From: Ochotona curzoniae
Taxonomy: Eukaryota > Chordata > Mammalia > Lagomorpha > Ochotonidae
NCBI RefSeq assembly: GCF_017591425.1
Contig: NW_024467119.1
Span: forward strand, 27,191,001-27,255,000
Length of the DNA: 64,000 bases
Direction: 5' to 3'
Shown: positions 22,855 through 33,085 of the stretch, one piece after another
Layout of the letters: the number at the start of each line of letters is the position of its first letter
Position numbering within the stretch: the stretch's first letter is position 1
Translations under genes and position numbers: made by a program
The notes under the pieces: generated by a model
Told to the model about the DNA's origin: nothing
What the model saw: the letters and a program-made list of their open reading frames with translations, nothing else
Database searches by the model: none

Positions 22855-23075
22855 GAAGATTGCCTGTATGAATTTCTAAAGAGCTGGATTCCGTCTCTGG
22901 CTTTACTACTTGTTCAGGTAATGAGTCACCTCTTTTGAATATGAAGTTTTTTATTTGTACAATGGAGACAGCAATGCACCTCATGGAGTATATTTCAGAA
23001 CTGTGTGAGAGATCAAGATTTCAAAATGCCTGTCTCAGTGTTAGCACAAAGGAGGCAATCAACATAAATAGTTGA
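22855..23075 (+). repeat. MIR
   Basis: GGATTCCGTCTCTGGCTTTA, GGTAATGAGTCACCTCTTTT, TTATTTGTACAATGGAGACA, GCACCTCATGGAGTATAT, TCAGTGTTAGCACAAAGGAG and GCAATCAACATAAATAGTTG follow the full MIR order (splice-like core to 'tcaataaatgttag'). Confidence 0.75.
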
Positions 23076-23869
23076 TATTCTTCTCTGTTTGGGGATTGCT
23101 TTGTTTTCCTTAATTTCTTACACTCCCCATGTGTATGCTTGCCACTGATTTAAGGTAGTCCACTCCTGTCTCTTGACCTTCAACTATACACAATGCAATG
23201 TTTAGCAGAAGTGACCCAAAGATGAGCTTATTTCTGTTTTTTCCTTCTCAACTTTAGATAAATGCCAAGCCCCAAATAGTCTATGAGCCAAGCAAGGGAA
23301 AAGGTGAACCTGGATTCATCATGCACTTCTGCTCCAGCTAATCCAAATCCAACCCTGAGCAGCCAATCTCTATCCAATATGAAAACAAAATATACAATGT
23401 GAAAACAAAAAAGATGCTTCACTATTAAAAGACATTTAGTAGTGTTGCAGTCTGTTACATTCTGTGGTGGCAGTGGGTAAATGACCCCGGACCTGGTACC
23501 AAGAATTGAGGCACTAAAAATCCAGAAACCTAATATATGTCTCAATGTCAGAGTGATGAATCATCATGTGAGAATTAAACTTAAAGCAAACTTCGGAACT
23601 CGGGATTCATTTTATGTGGTAGAGAATATTGGGTAAAAATGCTGCCTGTCATCTTTAATGAAAGTCTAGCTAGTGAACTCATGAACTAGGCAAGCAGATT
23701 TGCAGCTGGAATACTAATAAAGCTATTAGGATTCTGCAGGTTGTATTTGCTAAAGTTCTACAAGAAATAGATAAGCTTGGTAATGAAAGAAGTGCAAACA
23801 GAATTGAGAGGAAATATAGTAAGCAGAAGAATATTGGGCCTTATTTGACAATCATTTCTCATTTAAAGT

Positions 23870-24075
23870 CTTCTGAGCCAGTAAATATCATCATGAACAA
23901 TAGCCAGAAGCCCTGAGTGGTCTGCAGAAACAGAAGAACAGCAAACTTCCTTTGGGACTCAGGAGAAGAGCCTTGTCTGGTCCTTACTTAGTTACAACTT
24001 TGGAGCCCCATCCTCTCTTGCAATGATCATCAGGATCGCCCCGGAGCCCCACCCCTCTGCCTCAAAAAAAAAATT
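23870..24075 (+). other. GC-richer segment with A tail, unclassified
   Basis: TTGGAGCCCCATCCTCTCTT and GGATCGCCCCGGAGCCCCAC contain a near-repeat (GGAGCCCCA/C twice, about 45 bp apart), followed by an A10 run at about 24064. It may be the 3' end of a small retroelement. No family recognised. Confidence 0.3.
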
Positions 24076-24483
24076 AGAATAGATAGACAAAGAAATACAA
24101 GGAAAACATAGAATCAGAAAGAAAATGGTCAGCGTGGATCCACATATACCTTACTGGGTAGGACACAAATATTAGCTACATCTTGCTAGTGTATTGAAGA
24201 TTTCTCTGTACTCCCCTCCTAAAACTGTTCTGCACCTCAACTGTTGACAAATGCCTTGTTAGATTTATAAGCCAGCTTAGACTATCCTAAAATCTGCCAA
24301 GTTCAGCAAAATTATGTTTTAACACTATAAACTGCTAAATACTAAAATGAAAATAGACACAAGATAGCTGAATAGTACCTCACAGCCACTTTAAGGCATG
24401 TAGCAGCCAGTTCTATGCATAAACAAAAATTGAAATGTCAATGAAGTAGTCACAGGATATGATTAAGAACTTGCATGATTTTT

Positions 24484-24814
24484 TTTTAAAGATTTATTTT
24501 TATTATTTTTTATTGGAAAGGCAGATATACAGAGAGGAGATACAGAGAGGAAGATCTTCCATCCGATGATTCACTCCCCAAGTGAGCGCAACGGGCCGAT
24601 CCTATGCCGATCCCAAGCCAGGAGGCTCTTCCGGTCTCCCATGCGGGTGCAGGTTCCCAAAGCTTTGGGCCGTCCTCGACTGCTGACTGCTTTCCCGGGC
24701 CACAGGCAGGGAGCTGGAAGGGAAGCGGGGCTGCCGGGATTAGAACCAGCGCCCATATGGGATCCCGGGTGTGCAAGGCGAGGACTTAACCACTTGCGCC
24801 ACCGGGCCGGGCCC
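24484..24814 (-). mobile_element. Young C-SINE, reverse orientation, 18-bp target duplication
   Basis: AGAACTTGCATGATTTTT occurs at 24466..24483 and 24815..24832, a perfect 18-bp duplication and the longest in the window. The element has a private 7-bp duplication of GACTGCT near 24680 and a one-base loss in CTTCCGGTCTCCC. Confidence 0.95.
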
Positions 24815-25054
24815 AGAACTTGCATGATTTTTACATATTGATTATTCAATACCATGTCAATTAATTCCATAATGTTGTAAATTGTTGTTGATGATGTGCT
24901 GGGGCTTTCAATTGATCAGGATGATATTCTGCCAGCTCTAAATTTAGGCCAGAGATGGTCTCCCCAAGAAACAGTTGAATTTATCTGGACAATAAGATGC
25001 TGGACATTATGCTTGGTATATGTTTGTAAAGAAAGAATCTAGACTTAATTTGAT

Positions 25055-25177
25055 CTGTAATACTACAACAAGGTGGGGGAATCCACCATGGGGGGAGGGC
25101 ACGGGGAGGGTTTGGGGGAATCCCAGAGCCTATGAAACTGTGTCACATAATGCAACATAACTAATTAAAAAAAAAAA
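25055..25177 (+). mobile_element. L1 3' end (lagomorph), forward
   Basis: AACAAGGTGGGGGAATCCAC, a G-rich GGGGGGAGGGCACGGGGAGG segment, CCTATGAAACTGTGTCACAT and an A11 tail. It is the forward counterpart of the element at 3.1 kb. The G-rich stretch could form G-quadruplex structure. Confidence 0.8.
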
Positions 25178-25364
25178 GAAGAAGAAAAGGTACAATGTGG
25201 CAGCAAAAAACAAACAATGCTCTCATTCATACATAAATGATTGTCAGAAAGCCTAGCACTTAGGAGACATTTCGTAAATTTAAGATTTATAACAGTACTG
25301 GGTTCTTGCAATGTAGAATAGTAGGGCAATTAACATTCAAAAAATATATCCTATATGCATCAAT

Positions 25365-25425
25365 AAAGTAAATCAAAATAGAACAGAAAATCAAAATAGA
25401 AAGTAAATCAAAATAGAATAGAAAC
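25365..25425 (+). repeat. 35-bp period A-rich duplication
   Basis: AAAGTAAATCAAAATAGAA starts at 25365 and 25400, with a third partial ATCAAAATAGAA between them. It is a short local A-rich duplication. Confidence 0.8.
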
Positions 25426-25553
25426 TTTAAGTATAGTCTTATATTTTAAAAAATCTACTTTACTTATAGATACATGTGAATGTAAAAATATGCAAAGTAT
25501 AGATTAAACACCCAAACCTCAGGGTAGTACGAAATTCTAAGATGGAAAGGATT

Positions 25554-25905
25554 GGGGCCGGCATTATGACATATGACTTAAGTGACCACCTCCAAATCTA
25601 ACTCACTCACAGGTACTAGTTCAAGTCTCAGTTGCTCCACTTCTCATCCAGCTTCCTGCTAATGCACCTGGGAAGTTAGAAGAAGATGGTCCAAGTTCAT
25701 AAGCCTTTGGAACTCATATGTATAACCAATATGAAAATTCTGGGTCCTTACTTAAGCATGGTCCAACCATGAAAGCTGTCGCCATTTGGAGGCATGAACG
25801 AATGGATAGAAATCAATCTCTCTCACTCTCTCCTTTTTCTCAGTCTTCCCCATTCTCTGTAACTGTACCTTTCAAATAAACAAAATAAATATTTTTAAAG
25901 AAAAA
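25554..25905 (+). mobile_element. Old C-SINE (rabbit-like form)
   Basis: GGGGCCGGCATTATGACATA, CAGTTGCTCCACTTCTCATC, CCTGCTAATGCACCTGGGAA, ATGGTCCAAGTTCATAAGCC and CTTTCAAATAAACAAAATAA give a full-length copy. The 'gctaatgcacctggga' wording is the older form shared with rabbit C-SINEs rather than the young 'cctgtggcctggga' form. Confidence 0.88.
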
Positions 25906-26124
25906 AGGGAAACCATAGTATTTACATGTATATACAATATTTTATTGTTTTACTAAAATCTGTCTGAATACATGTAGTGAGAGGTTTATTATGTTAAATG
26001 TGGATGACAACATGTATCTTATAAGTTGGCTTACTTTCAAAATTTTTGAAATACTTCAGAGTTAAAACTAATCATAACAGTTACTTGTAAGAAATGACCT
26101 TGAGAAAGCAGCAGTGTGGCTTTC

Positions 26125-26265
26125 CTGGATTCCTGCCACTCACGTAGGAGACCCACGTGGGGTTCCTGCTCACACAGGAGACCCACATGGAGTTCCCACC
26201 CACACAGGAAACCAACATGGAGTTCTCAGTTCCTAGAGTTGGCCTTATCTGATCCTAGCCCAGGA
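26125..26265 (+). repeat. Three-unit tandem expansion inside a C-SINE remnant
   Basis: A unit of about 30 bp, built on CACAGGAGACCCACATGGAG then TTCC, is repeated three times between about 26135 and 26225. The unit matches the C-SINE segment around 'cccacatgggagacccggatggagttcc'. The sequence after it (TCCTAGAGTTGGCCTTATCTG, then TAGCCCAGG) continues in C-SINE order, so the array probably arose by internal duplication in an old SINE. Confidence 0.65.
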
Positions 26266-28399
26266 TATGCAACTGGAAAGTAAACAAACTTTTCCTTTAT
26301 TATATAGCTTCAGACTAAATCAAGAACACTGCATGTTAAATTTCAAATTTGCCACTTCAACTACCAGGTGTCACATTGGTCTAAAATGCTCTGAAGTGTG
26401 CAAAAGTGTAAAAGACCATAAAATAGAAACCAATTTATGCATATGTTTTCCTGAGTAGCTACCAAGAAGAAATATACTTGAATTACTGGCATCAGATATT
26501 TTTAAAGGGCTCTTTGCCAGAACATGAAATTGATTACAACATATCAGGTACGATTATAACGGACCTGAAAAAACTATAAGTGAAGTAGGGGGTTACAATT
26601 AAACATTTTAAAGAAGAAAGAAACAGCATATCTGCCAGATAAAGCCAGAGCAGAATTTGAAGATGAGCAAATTATACTCACATTTTTCCTGCTTATCAAG
26701 TTGCAACAAGTAGCCAGTACCTGTTTTCGTCATACATTGGCCACAGGCTCAAAGGATTATCTCAGTCTCCAACAACACTCTGTGTTTTCTGAGGCTTCCA
26801 TTATTTTCCTTAGGTCCATGCATGTGACAAGTAATGCACGCAATGGAGACCACCAAGGGACAGTTCAGACAATGAGGTAGTATGTTTTGTGAATCTAGGT
26901 AATAAATCCACAATCCTTTCCATGGATTTTGTTTTAAGGAAAGGAAAAGGCTAAACATAATTTCTGAGGATCTAAAAATGCAGACACTTTTTAGAGCAGC
27001 CTTCATCCTTAAGTGGATGATCCTTTGAGATCTAGTGGCTATTTATGCTTTACTATTAAGCAATGACTGCCATGTACTCAACTCTATGGCAAAATGTGTT
27101 TCAGGTTTTCCACACATCAGTTTAGGTAGGCCTTCCTTATTTGAGAATTTATTGTTGAATGCCCTATATTTACAATAAAGACTTTTACAGTATAAAATAT
27201 ATACTTATGTAGTAAATTATAAAATTAGCCACCTCCCTTCAAATTTTCTTCTCAGCTTAATAGATAGAAAAGAGCATGGTATAATTATGTTGTTTTATAC
27301 TACATTGAATACTCTTACTGGCATAACTGTTCTTTCAAGATAAAGTCCAAATGAATGTTAGTTGTATGGTTCACTAGGAAATGGTATCCTTTTCCAAATA
27401 TGGATTTATTTCTCATTTTCCCAATTATCTCTTATTTCTAAAAAACATCTTCTGTGCTATTATCCTTATTTTCAGGTGCATACATTTTCTGTCAAAAGAC
27501 AACCTTTCTCTGTTTCCCTCAGACTCATAGAAAACCACACCCAAAAGTCAAGCAAATCCATGTCAAATTTTATGCTTTAAAAAAATGGTGCAGCTCAACT
27601 CTTCAAGAAAAAATACAAGAGTCACTGAAGTTAAGGTAATATTAACAGAACATCCTGGAGACTCTGTAAAAAAGATAGTAAAAGATTCTCAGTGAATGTG
27701 AAGAAAAAACTTGCAAGGGGCCAGTCAACTCTAGATTTTTTGGAGGGCAACCCTTGTTCATTGCAATGCACGTTTCCCCATAAGTGGGAAATCAGTATGC
27801 CCCCTTGCCCCATAGGGGCTGGAAACCTCTCGAAGGGATGATTTCTGAAACTGTGCTAACACAGCTTCACTGTCCCACAGCTTTTACCTCTGGTCTGCCT
27901 GTGGTGGGATATAGAGCCAAATGTATTACCACACATCAGCTTGGCCTCCTACCCATGAGAGTCTCATAAAAAAATACATTGCATCATAGCGTGGTTTTCC
28001 ACACCACCTCCTCCAATGCAATGCAACACCCCAGCACCAGACATTTCACTAGACCTGAGCAATATGTTGATTCAGATGTGGGTCATGCCCCCAAGGTGCT
28101 CACACAAATAATATTCATTATAATGTCTAGAGCCCTGATCATTATGTAGTCTGGAAATATCAGCTGCATAACTATGAAAATGAATTACTCTAAGGTGCTG
28201 CCTGATGGTGCTCAGACACAAAGCGCTTTAATACTGAGCCATAAAGCATGTGTCATTTAGTGGCATAACCTAATCAAAATTTACCCATTCTCCAGAAAGG
28301 GAAAACCTGGCTTCTCTTCCCCAAGAAGAGAAGTGGCTTTCTTCAACGTCAATTAAACAATATCAAACATTGTTTCAGCACTTATTGGATTACATACAT
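26266..28399. other. AT-rich unique intron
   Basis: No repeat or exon recognised. Frames of 60-85 codons are scattered on both strands without codon or domain signal. The 28570..29560 stretch is similar, with a weak L2-like word near 28640. Confidence 0.5.
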
Positions 28400-28565
28400 A
28401 TTTATGATGCAATTTATTTAGTTATTTAAGCATCATGATAATCCTTTGTTATAGGTAATATTAATCTCAGTTTAGAGGTGGGGCACCTGAGTCATGAAAA
28501 GCAGAAGGCCACACAGATGTTAGTAAATGGAGAGCCAGGACTCCAAGCGCGGCTGTCCGGCCCCA
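28400..28565 (+). repeat. MIR
   Basis: AAGCATCATGATAATCCTTT, TATAGGTAATATTAATCTCA, AGAAGGCCACACAGATGTTA and GAGAGCCAGGACTCCAAGCG match the MIR core and 3' half. Confidence 0.75.
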
Positions 28566-29565
28566 AATCACTTCTATATAGAGCCCTCCAACTAAAGACA
28601 ATCTTTCAGACTGGTTATATCATTGGGTTCACATTAAAGAACATTTACTGAGTGCTGCCTATCAACCAGATTCTGCATTAAATGTAGTGCTATAGTGATG
28701 ATCACTAACTGGATATTTTTTATATGGAAATAAGTACAATAAAGGCTTATGTGACATCAGTGTGGGGCACAAAGGGAGGAGTGGCTAGCATATGAACTGT
28801 TGGATGGTTGCCCTAATTCTACCACTATTATTATTACTGATAAAAATAAGGAAGCATTAGATAATGACATACCTGGAAATTCCCTTTTAAGCACTGTTTA
28901 TTTATGGCTTATTTATGTCCTTAATGTTACATATGGCAACAGTCTCTCCCTTCGCTCCATCCCACCCTACCTCTTCTCTGTATTCTTCCCTCCCATCTTA
29001 AATGCAACATATTTTGATCATGCACTAAAACAGACACTCTTTGCTCATTCACTAAAAACAATGAAACAGAATATATATTAAAGTCAAAGAATCTTAAATA
29101 GGAGAAAATTTAAGGAGTTCATATGTTTATACATTTACTTCATCCTTAGCTTCCCCCTGCCAGTGGGATACGTTGCAGCTTCCTTTTTTGTAACTGCAAA
29201 ATAGACCGTGAGACATACACCTGTATAAACACCAAGTCCCTGAGATTTAGACTGTGACAGCCAGCACCAGGCATCCTGCACTCTAGTCTTCCTTCTTACT
29301 GGGGTCCAGCAGCACTTGCAGAAAAATACATGACAGAGGAAGTAAATTTCTTAAACCTTGGCACAGTGTAGTTGCAGCTACAACACCTAAGCTAAATGAG
29401 GAAGTCACAAAAATTAATATTTGACAGTTTTCAGAATTTTCTTCATCTTTCTGATGATACAAAATTTATCGCAGAACATCAGTGACATACTTACACAAAT
29501 TCATAGAAAAGTATGTGCAAAGATTTAAGTGAGTCAAATTTATTAACAGGAGTACAATAGTGAGG

Positions 29566-29569
29566 TCAG

Positions 29570-29625
<56 letters not shown>

Positions 29626-29649
29626 AATAGTGAGGTCTATCTATCTATC
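29566..29649 (+). repeat. (TATC)n microsatellite with duplicated flank
   Basis: About 13 uninterrupted TATC units run from about 29571 to 29625. A second short array follows CAATAGTGAGGTC, and the same CAATAGTGAGGTC precedes the first array. The 87-codon frame through it is a simple-repeat artefact. Confidence 0.95.
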
Positions 29650-29839
29650 CATCTAGAGTTCTACATACACATAGAAACTCTATGGCTAAAACAAAAGGGA
29701 TTTAAGGATTTTTGGTGCAGATCACATATTTCTGTTATGGGCAATGTGGAAATCAATATTTCATGGGGTCTACGTAGGCAGATGGAAGTTGTCTGGTTAT
29801 CCTGGCCCTGTAAAAGGCTGTAATTGTCACACCATCTCT

Positions 29840-30182
29840 CTGTAAAGCCTACCTGATCTTCAAAGGAAGACCTCCTCAGCTGGGGGAAGAGGACTCATGC
29901 TCCTTCTTACCACAGGAAAACAGACTCTCCCAGAATTCTAGAAACATACCTGTCAAACTTTTTCATGAATTTCTCCCAACTAAGCAAGAAAAAGAAGGCA
30001 TTTATTATAATTGTCTTAACTTTATCTGGCACATTGTGCATTTATAGGTTTACATAATGTCACATAGTGAGGCAAGGGTCTTATTTATTCCCTGGTCTAT
30101 CTCCAAGGTTTGGAATAGTGTTTATTAGGATGCTTTATGCTTGGCAGTATTTTGTTGAATAAACGAATAAAGGAATGAATTT
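29840..30182 (+). repeat. L2 3' end
   Basis: AAAGCCTACCTGATCTTC and the terminal TGCTTGGCAGTATTTTGTTG, AATAAACGAATAAAGGAATG match the L2 end 'gcctggcacatagtaggcgctcaataaatatttgttgaatgaatga'. Confidence 0.65.
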
Positions 30183-32584
30183 TAAGGACTCCTAAGAATG
30201 TGACTTGTTCTGGCTTTAAAACTAGTTATTGGTAGGTTCCAGACCCCAACTTCAGAGGTCTTTATTTTCTCTGCTTTTCTATGAAAATCCACTTGCATTT
30301 TGATGCACTGAAGACTGAAGATTACTTCAGAACATAACTGGCACAATGAAGCTGCATAATATATTTTGCTGCATCTCAAATTAAGTAACCAAAAATATTA
30401 AAAAGCCACATAAATATTGTGATTTTCACATAATAGAAAACTTTGGGGAAAAAATCAATGGGAATACAGGAGACACAGATGGTTTCTGCGGGGTGATTTT
30501 AACAACATCCGACGAGGTCAGCTGTTGGATATAAAATGTAATTCTGCAAGGACTTTGTTGCTGTTCTCATCAACTGTGATGTGGCATATACCTCCAAGTC
30601 TGGACTGCTCCAGCTTTTATGAAGTGACTTCCATGTTTCTGTTGTTGTTGAACTTAGTAGATGCTCACTGCAAGAATTTAAATACATTAAGAAAAGATAT
30701 ACAGAAGATAACTACTTTTCTCCTAATCTAATCTTATTAATTTAAAAAAAACACTGTGCATTTTTATAATGCATTTTAAATAGTTGAGATTTCAGTACTA
30801 CCTTCCACCTGCTTTTTAAAAAATGTAATGACTCACAAGCATTGCAGTGTTATTCAGTAGTGTTACAACTTGAGTATTAAGGACCTTGCAGTGCTTTTCA
30901 TGAATATAATAGGCTGATAATTCTAATGCTTATAGATCTTTCATTGTTATGAACTATTTTCCTATAAGCAAACCCATACACATATTATATAAGCACATAG
31001 TGGTGAGCTTCTCTGCTTATTTCTTGGAATAAATTCACTTTGTGAAATTTCTAGATGAAAAAGTGTAGACATTTTAAGGTTCTGAATTGTATTGTGGACC
31101 TGTCATCTGAAAAGATTATATAATACTAAACTCTCTTTAATAGTATGCTTTCCTGAAGCTACGTCAGCATATTATGATGCTTTATAATGAAATAAGCAGA
31201 AATCATCTCTACTTTTCTCAAACTTCATTTCACGATAAAAATAATGCATGCATAGTACAAAAATGTGGAAATTTCAGACAAAGAAAAATGTTTAAATAAC
31301 ATCTTTTCTAATGTATACAAATAAGCTTTATGAACACTCAGGGGTAAGTGTTTTCTGCATCAGTCACTTGTGGACATGTGCAAACACTCACTACTGTACA
31401 TTCAAATATAATTATAATTTTAAAGTAGATATGTCTTTAAATTAAAATATAAGTAACACTTTCCTTTGTATTAGTTATTCTTCTACAAAGACATTTTAAT
31501 GGTTTAATGGCTTTTTACTGTTCTGATACACAAAGAATCTATATTGAGTGTGGAGTTCCCCATTATTGATTGTGATGGTAAATTCCAATCATATCATGTT
31601 TATTTAATACTTTTCATGTATTTGTTGAACATCAGTAATTCTTTAACTCATCTTACTTTAGATTCTTCTTACCTAGATCTGTTTTCTAAAGATGTAGGCA
31701 TAGTTTTCTTTTAGTATTAGACAGCAGGAGTTTTCTGTGACAGGCAGATTAGACAATGGGCCAAGACAGCACTTTGCACTTCAACAACAGAGTCAGTCCA
31801 TAATTGTAGTCATCTTGGTTCAAAGCAATTCATTCAAGCCTCATGAGTCATCTGAGGCTGTGGCTGGAAACCAGGAAATCTGAAACTGCCACCCAGCTTT
31901 AACATTATGGAGTTTGGGGGTCTAGGACAACATCTTGTTCTGCAAACTGCATTCTGTACAATAAGCCTGATATTTACAGCACTTGCAAAGATGCATACTG
32001 AATTTTTAGGAGTGCTATCAGGGGGAGCGATGAGTGAGTAGACTTTTGCTGAGTGTATTATCAGACAGCAACTCAGGTAAGAAATACTACTGTATTCACA
32101 AAAGCTTGGACTTTGAAGATGATAGTTCATGGGTCCTTAGTTGACTCAGAGTGTAGTCCATCATCCTCTGATAACGTCAAGGATTGCCTGATTTCTGAAG
32201 ACAAAAAAGAAACTAGTCTTCCTCCTGTGCAATAGGACCATAGGTCATCCCACCACATTGCCTATAGACTTCCTTTCTCTTGTTCTTTATGTGGTCTGGA
32301 TTTTCCCCTCTCAAGTTCCCTCCTTGGTTTAAACCAAATCTGCACATTTCCAAGTTGCTGAAAGTTTTTATTCCACTCTCAGATAGCCTATATGTCTTTC
32401 TCCTTCTGCAGCTAGTATACACCTTTAAATATCCAGAAGCTTCATTTTAACATGAGACTTTGACATAATCAAGACTTTCTTAAAGTGTGGGCCATGTGTA
32501 CATGCTATCAGTGTTCATCACACATTATTTCTCTTCTCATCTTGTCCCTCCTCTACCAACTGACTTTCTAAATTAATTAGTCAT
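30183..32584. other. AT-rich unique intron
   Basis: 2.4 kb with no recognised repeat or exon. A 98-codon minus-strand frame at 31834..32130 has no recognised relative. Confidence 0.5.
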
Positions 32585-32765
32585 TTAATTTTATGATACA
32601 GGTCCATAGGCTCAGGGATTTCCTCTTCAACCCTCCCTCCAACTCCTTCTCTCCAATGTTTTCCACTTTATTATTACAAAGTACAGTCCTTCAAAAATAG
32701 TCAAAAGTCAATCATTCTGCTATATGAGTGTATCCTGACATTGTAGGATACATTCAATATACCCA
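32585..32765 (-). mobile_element. L1 3' end, reverse
   Basis: TTTATGATACAGGTCCATAG, CTCAGGGATTTCCTC, CCTCCCTCCAACTCC, ATTCTGCTATATGAGTGTAT and CTGACATTGTAGGATAC follow the family order. An old C-SINE begins just after it. Confidence 0.7.
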
Positions 32766-32784
32766 GCTTCATTTTCTTTTCTCT

Positions 32785-33085
32785 TCCTGGAAATGCAGAT
32801 TCACAGAGAGAAGGAGAGACAGAGAGAAAAGTTATCTTTCTGCTGGTTCACTCCCCCAAGCAACTCCAAGGACCAGAGTTGAGTTGCTCTGAAGCCAGGA
32901 GCCAGGAGCTTCCTCTGGCTCTCCCATGCGGCTGCAGAATCCTGAGGTGTTGGGCCATCCTCTACTGCCTTCCCAGGCAACAAGCAGGGAACTGGATAGG
33001 AAGTGGAGCAGCCAAACACAAACACACATGAAATCCCATTGTGTGCAAGGTGAGGATTTAGTCACTGGGCTATTGTGCTGGGTCT
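32785..33085 (-). mobile_element. C-SINE, older, reverse
   Basis: GGAGAGACAGAGAGAAAAG, CTGCTGGTTCACTCCCCCAA, AAGCCAGGAGCCAGGAGCTT, CTCTCCCATGCGGCTGCAG, GGCAACAAGCAGGGAACTGG and a head complement ending TATTGTGCTGGGTC. Overlapping minus-strand frames of 74-77 codons are SINE-derived. Confidence 0.88.

Noticed and set aside
29560..29823. 87-codon frame rich in Leu-Ser-Ile-Tyr
   Set aside because: It is the translation of the TATC microsatellite.
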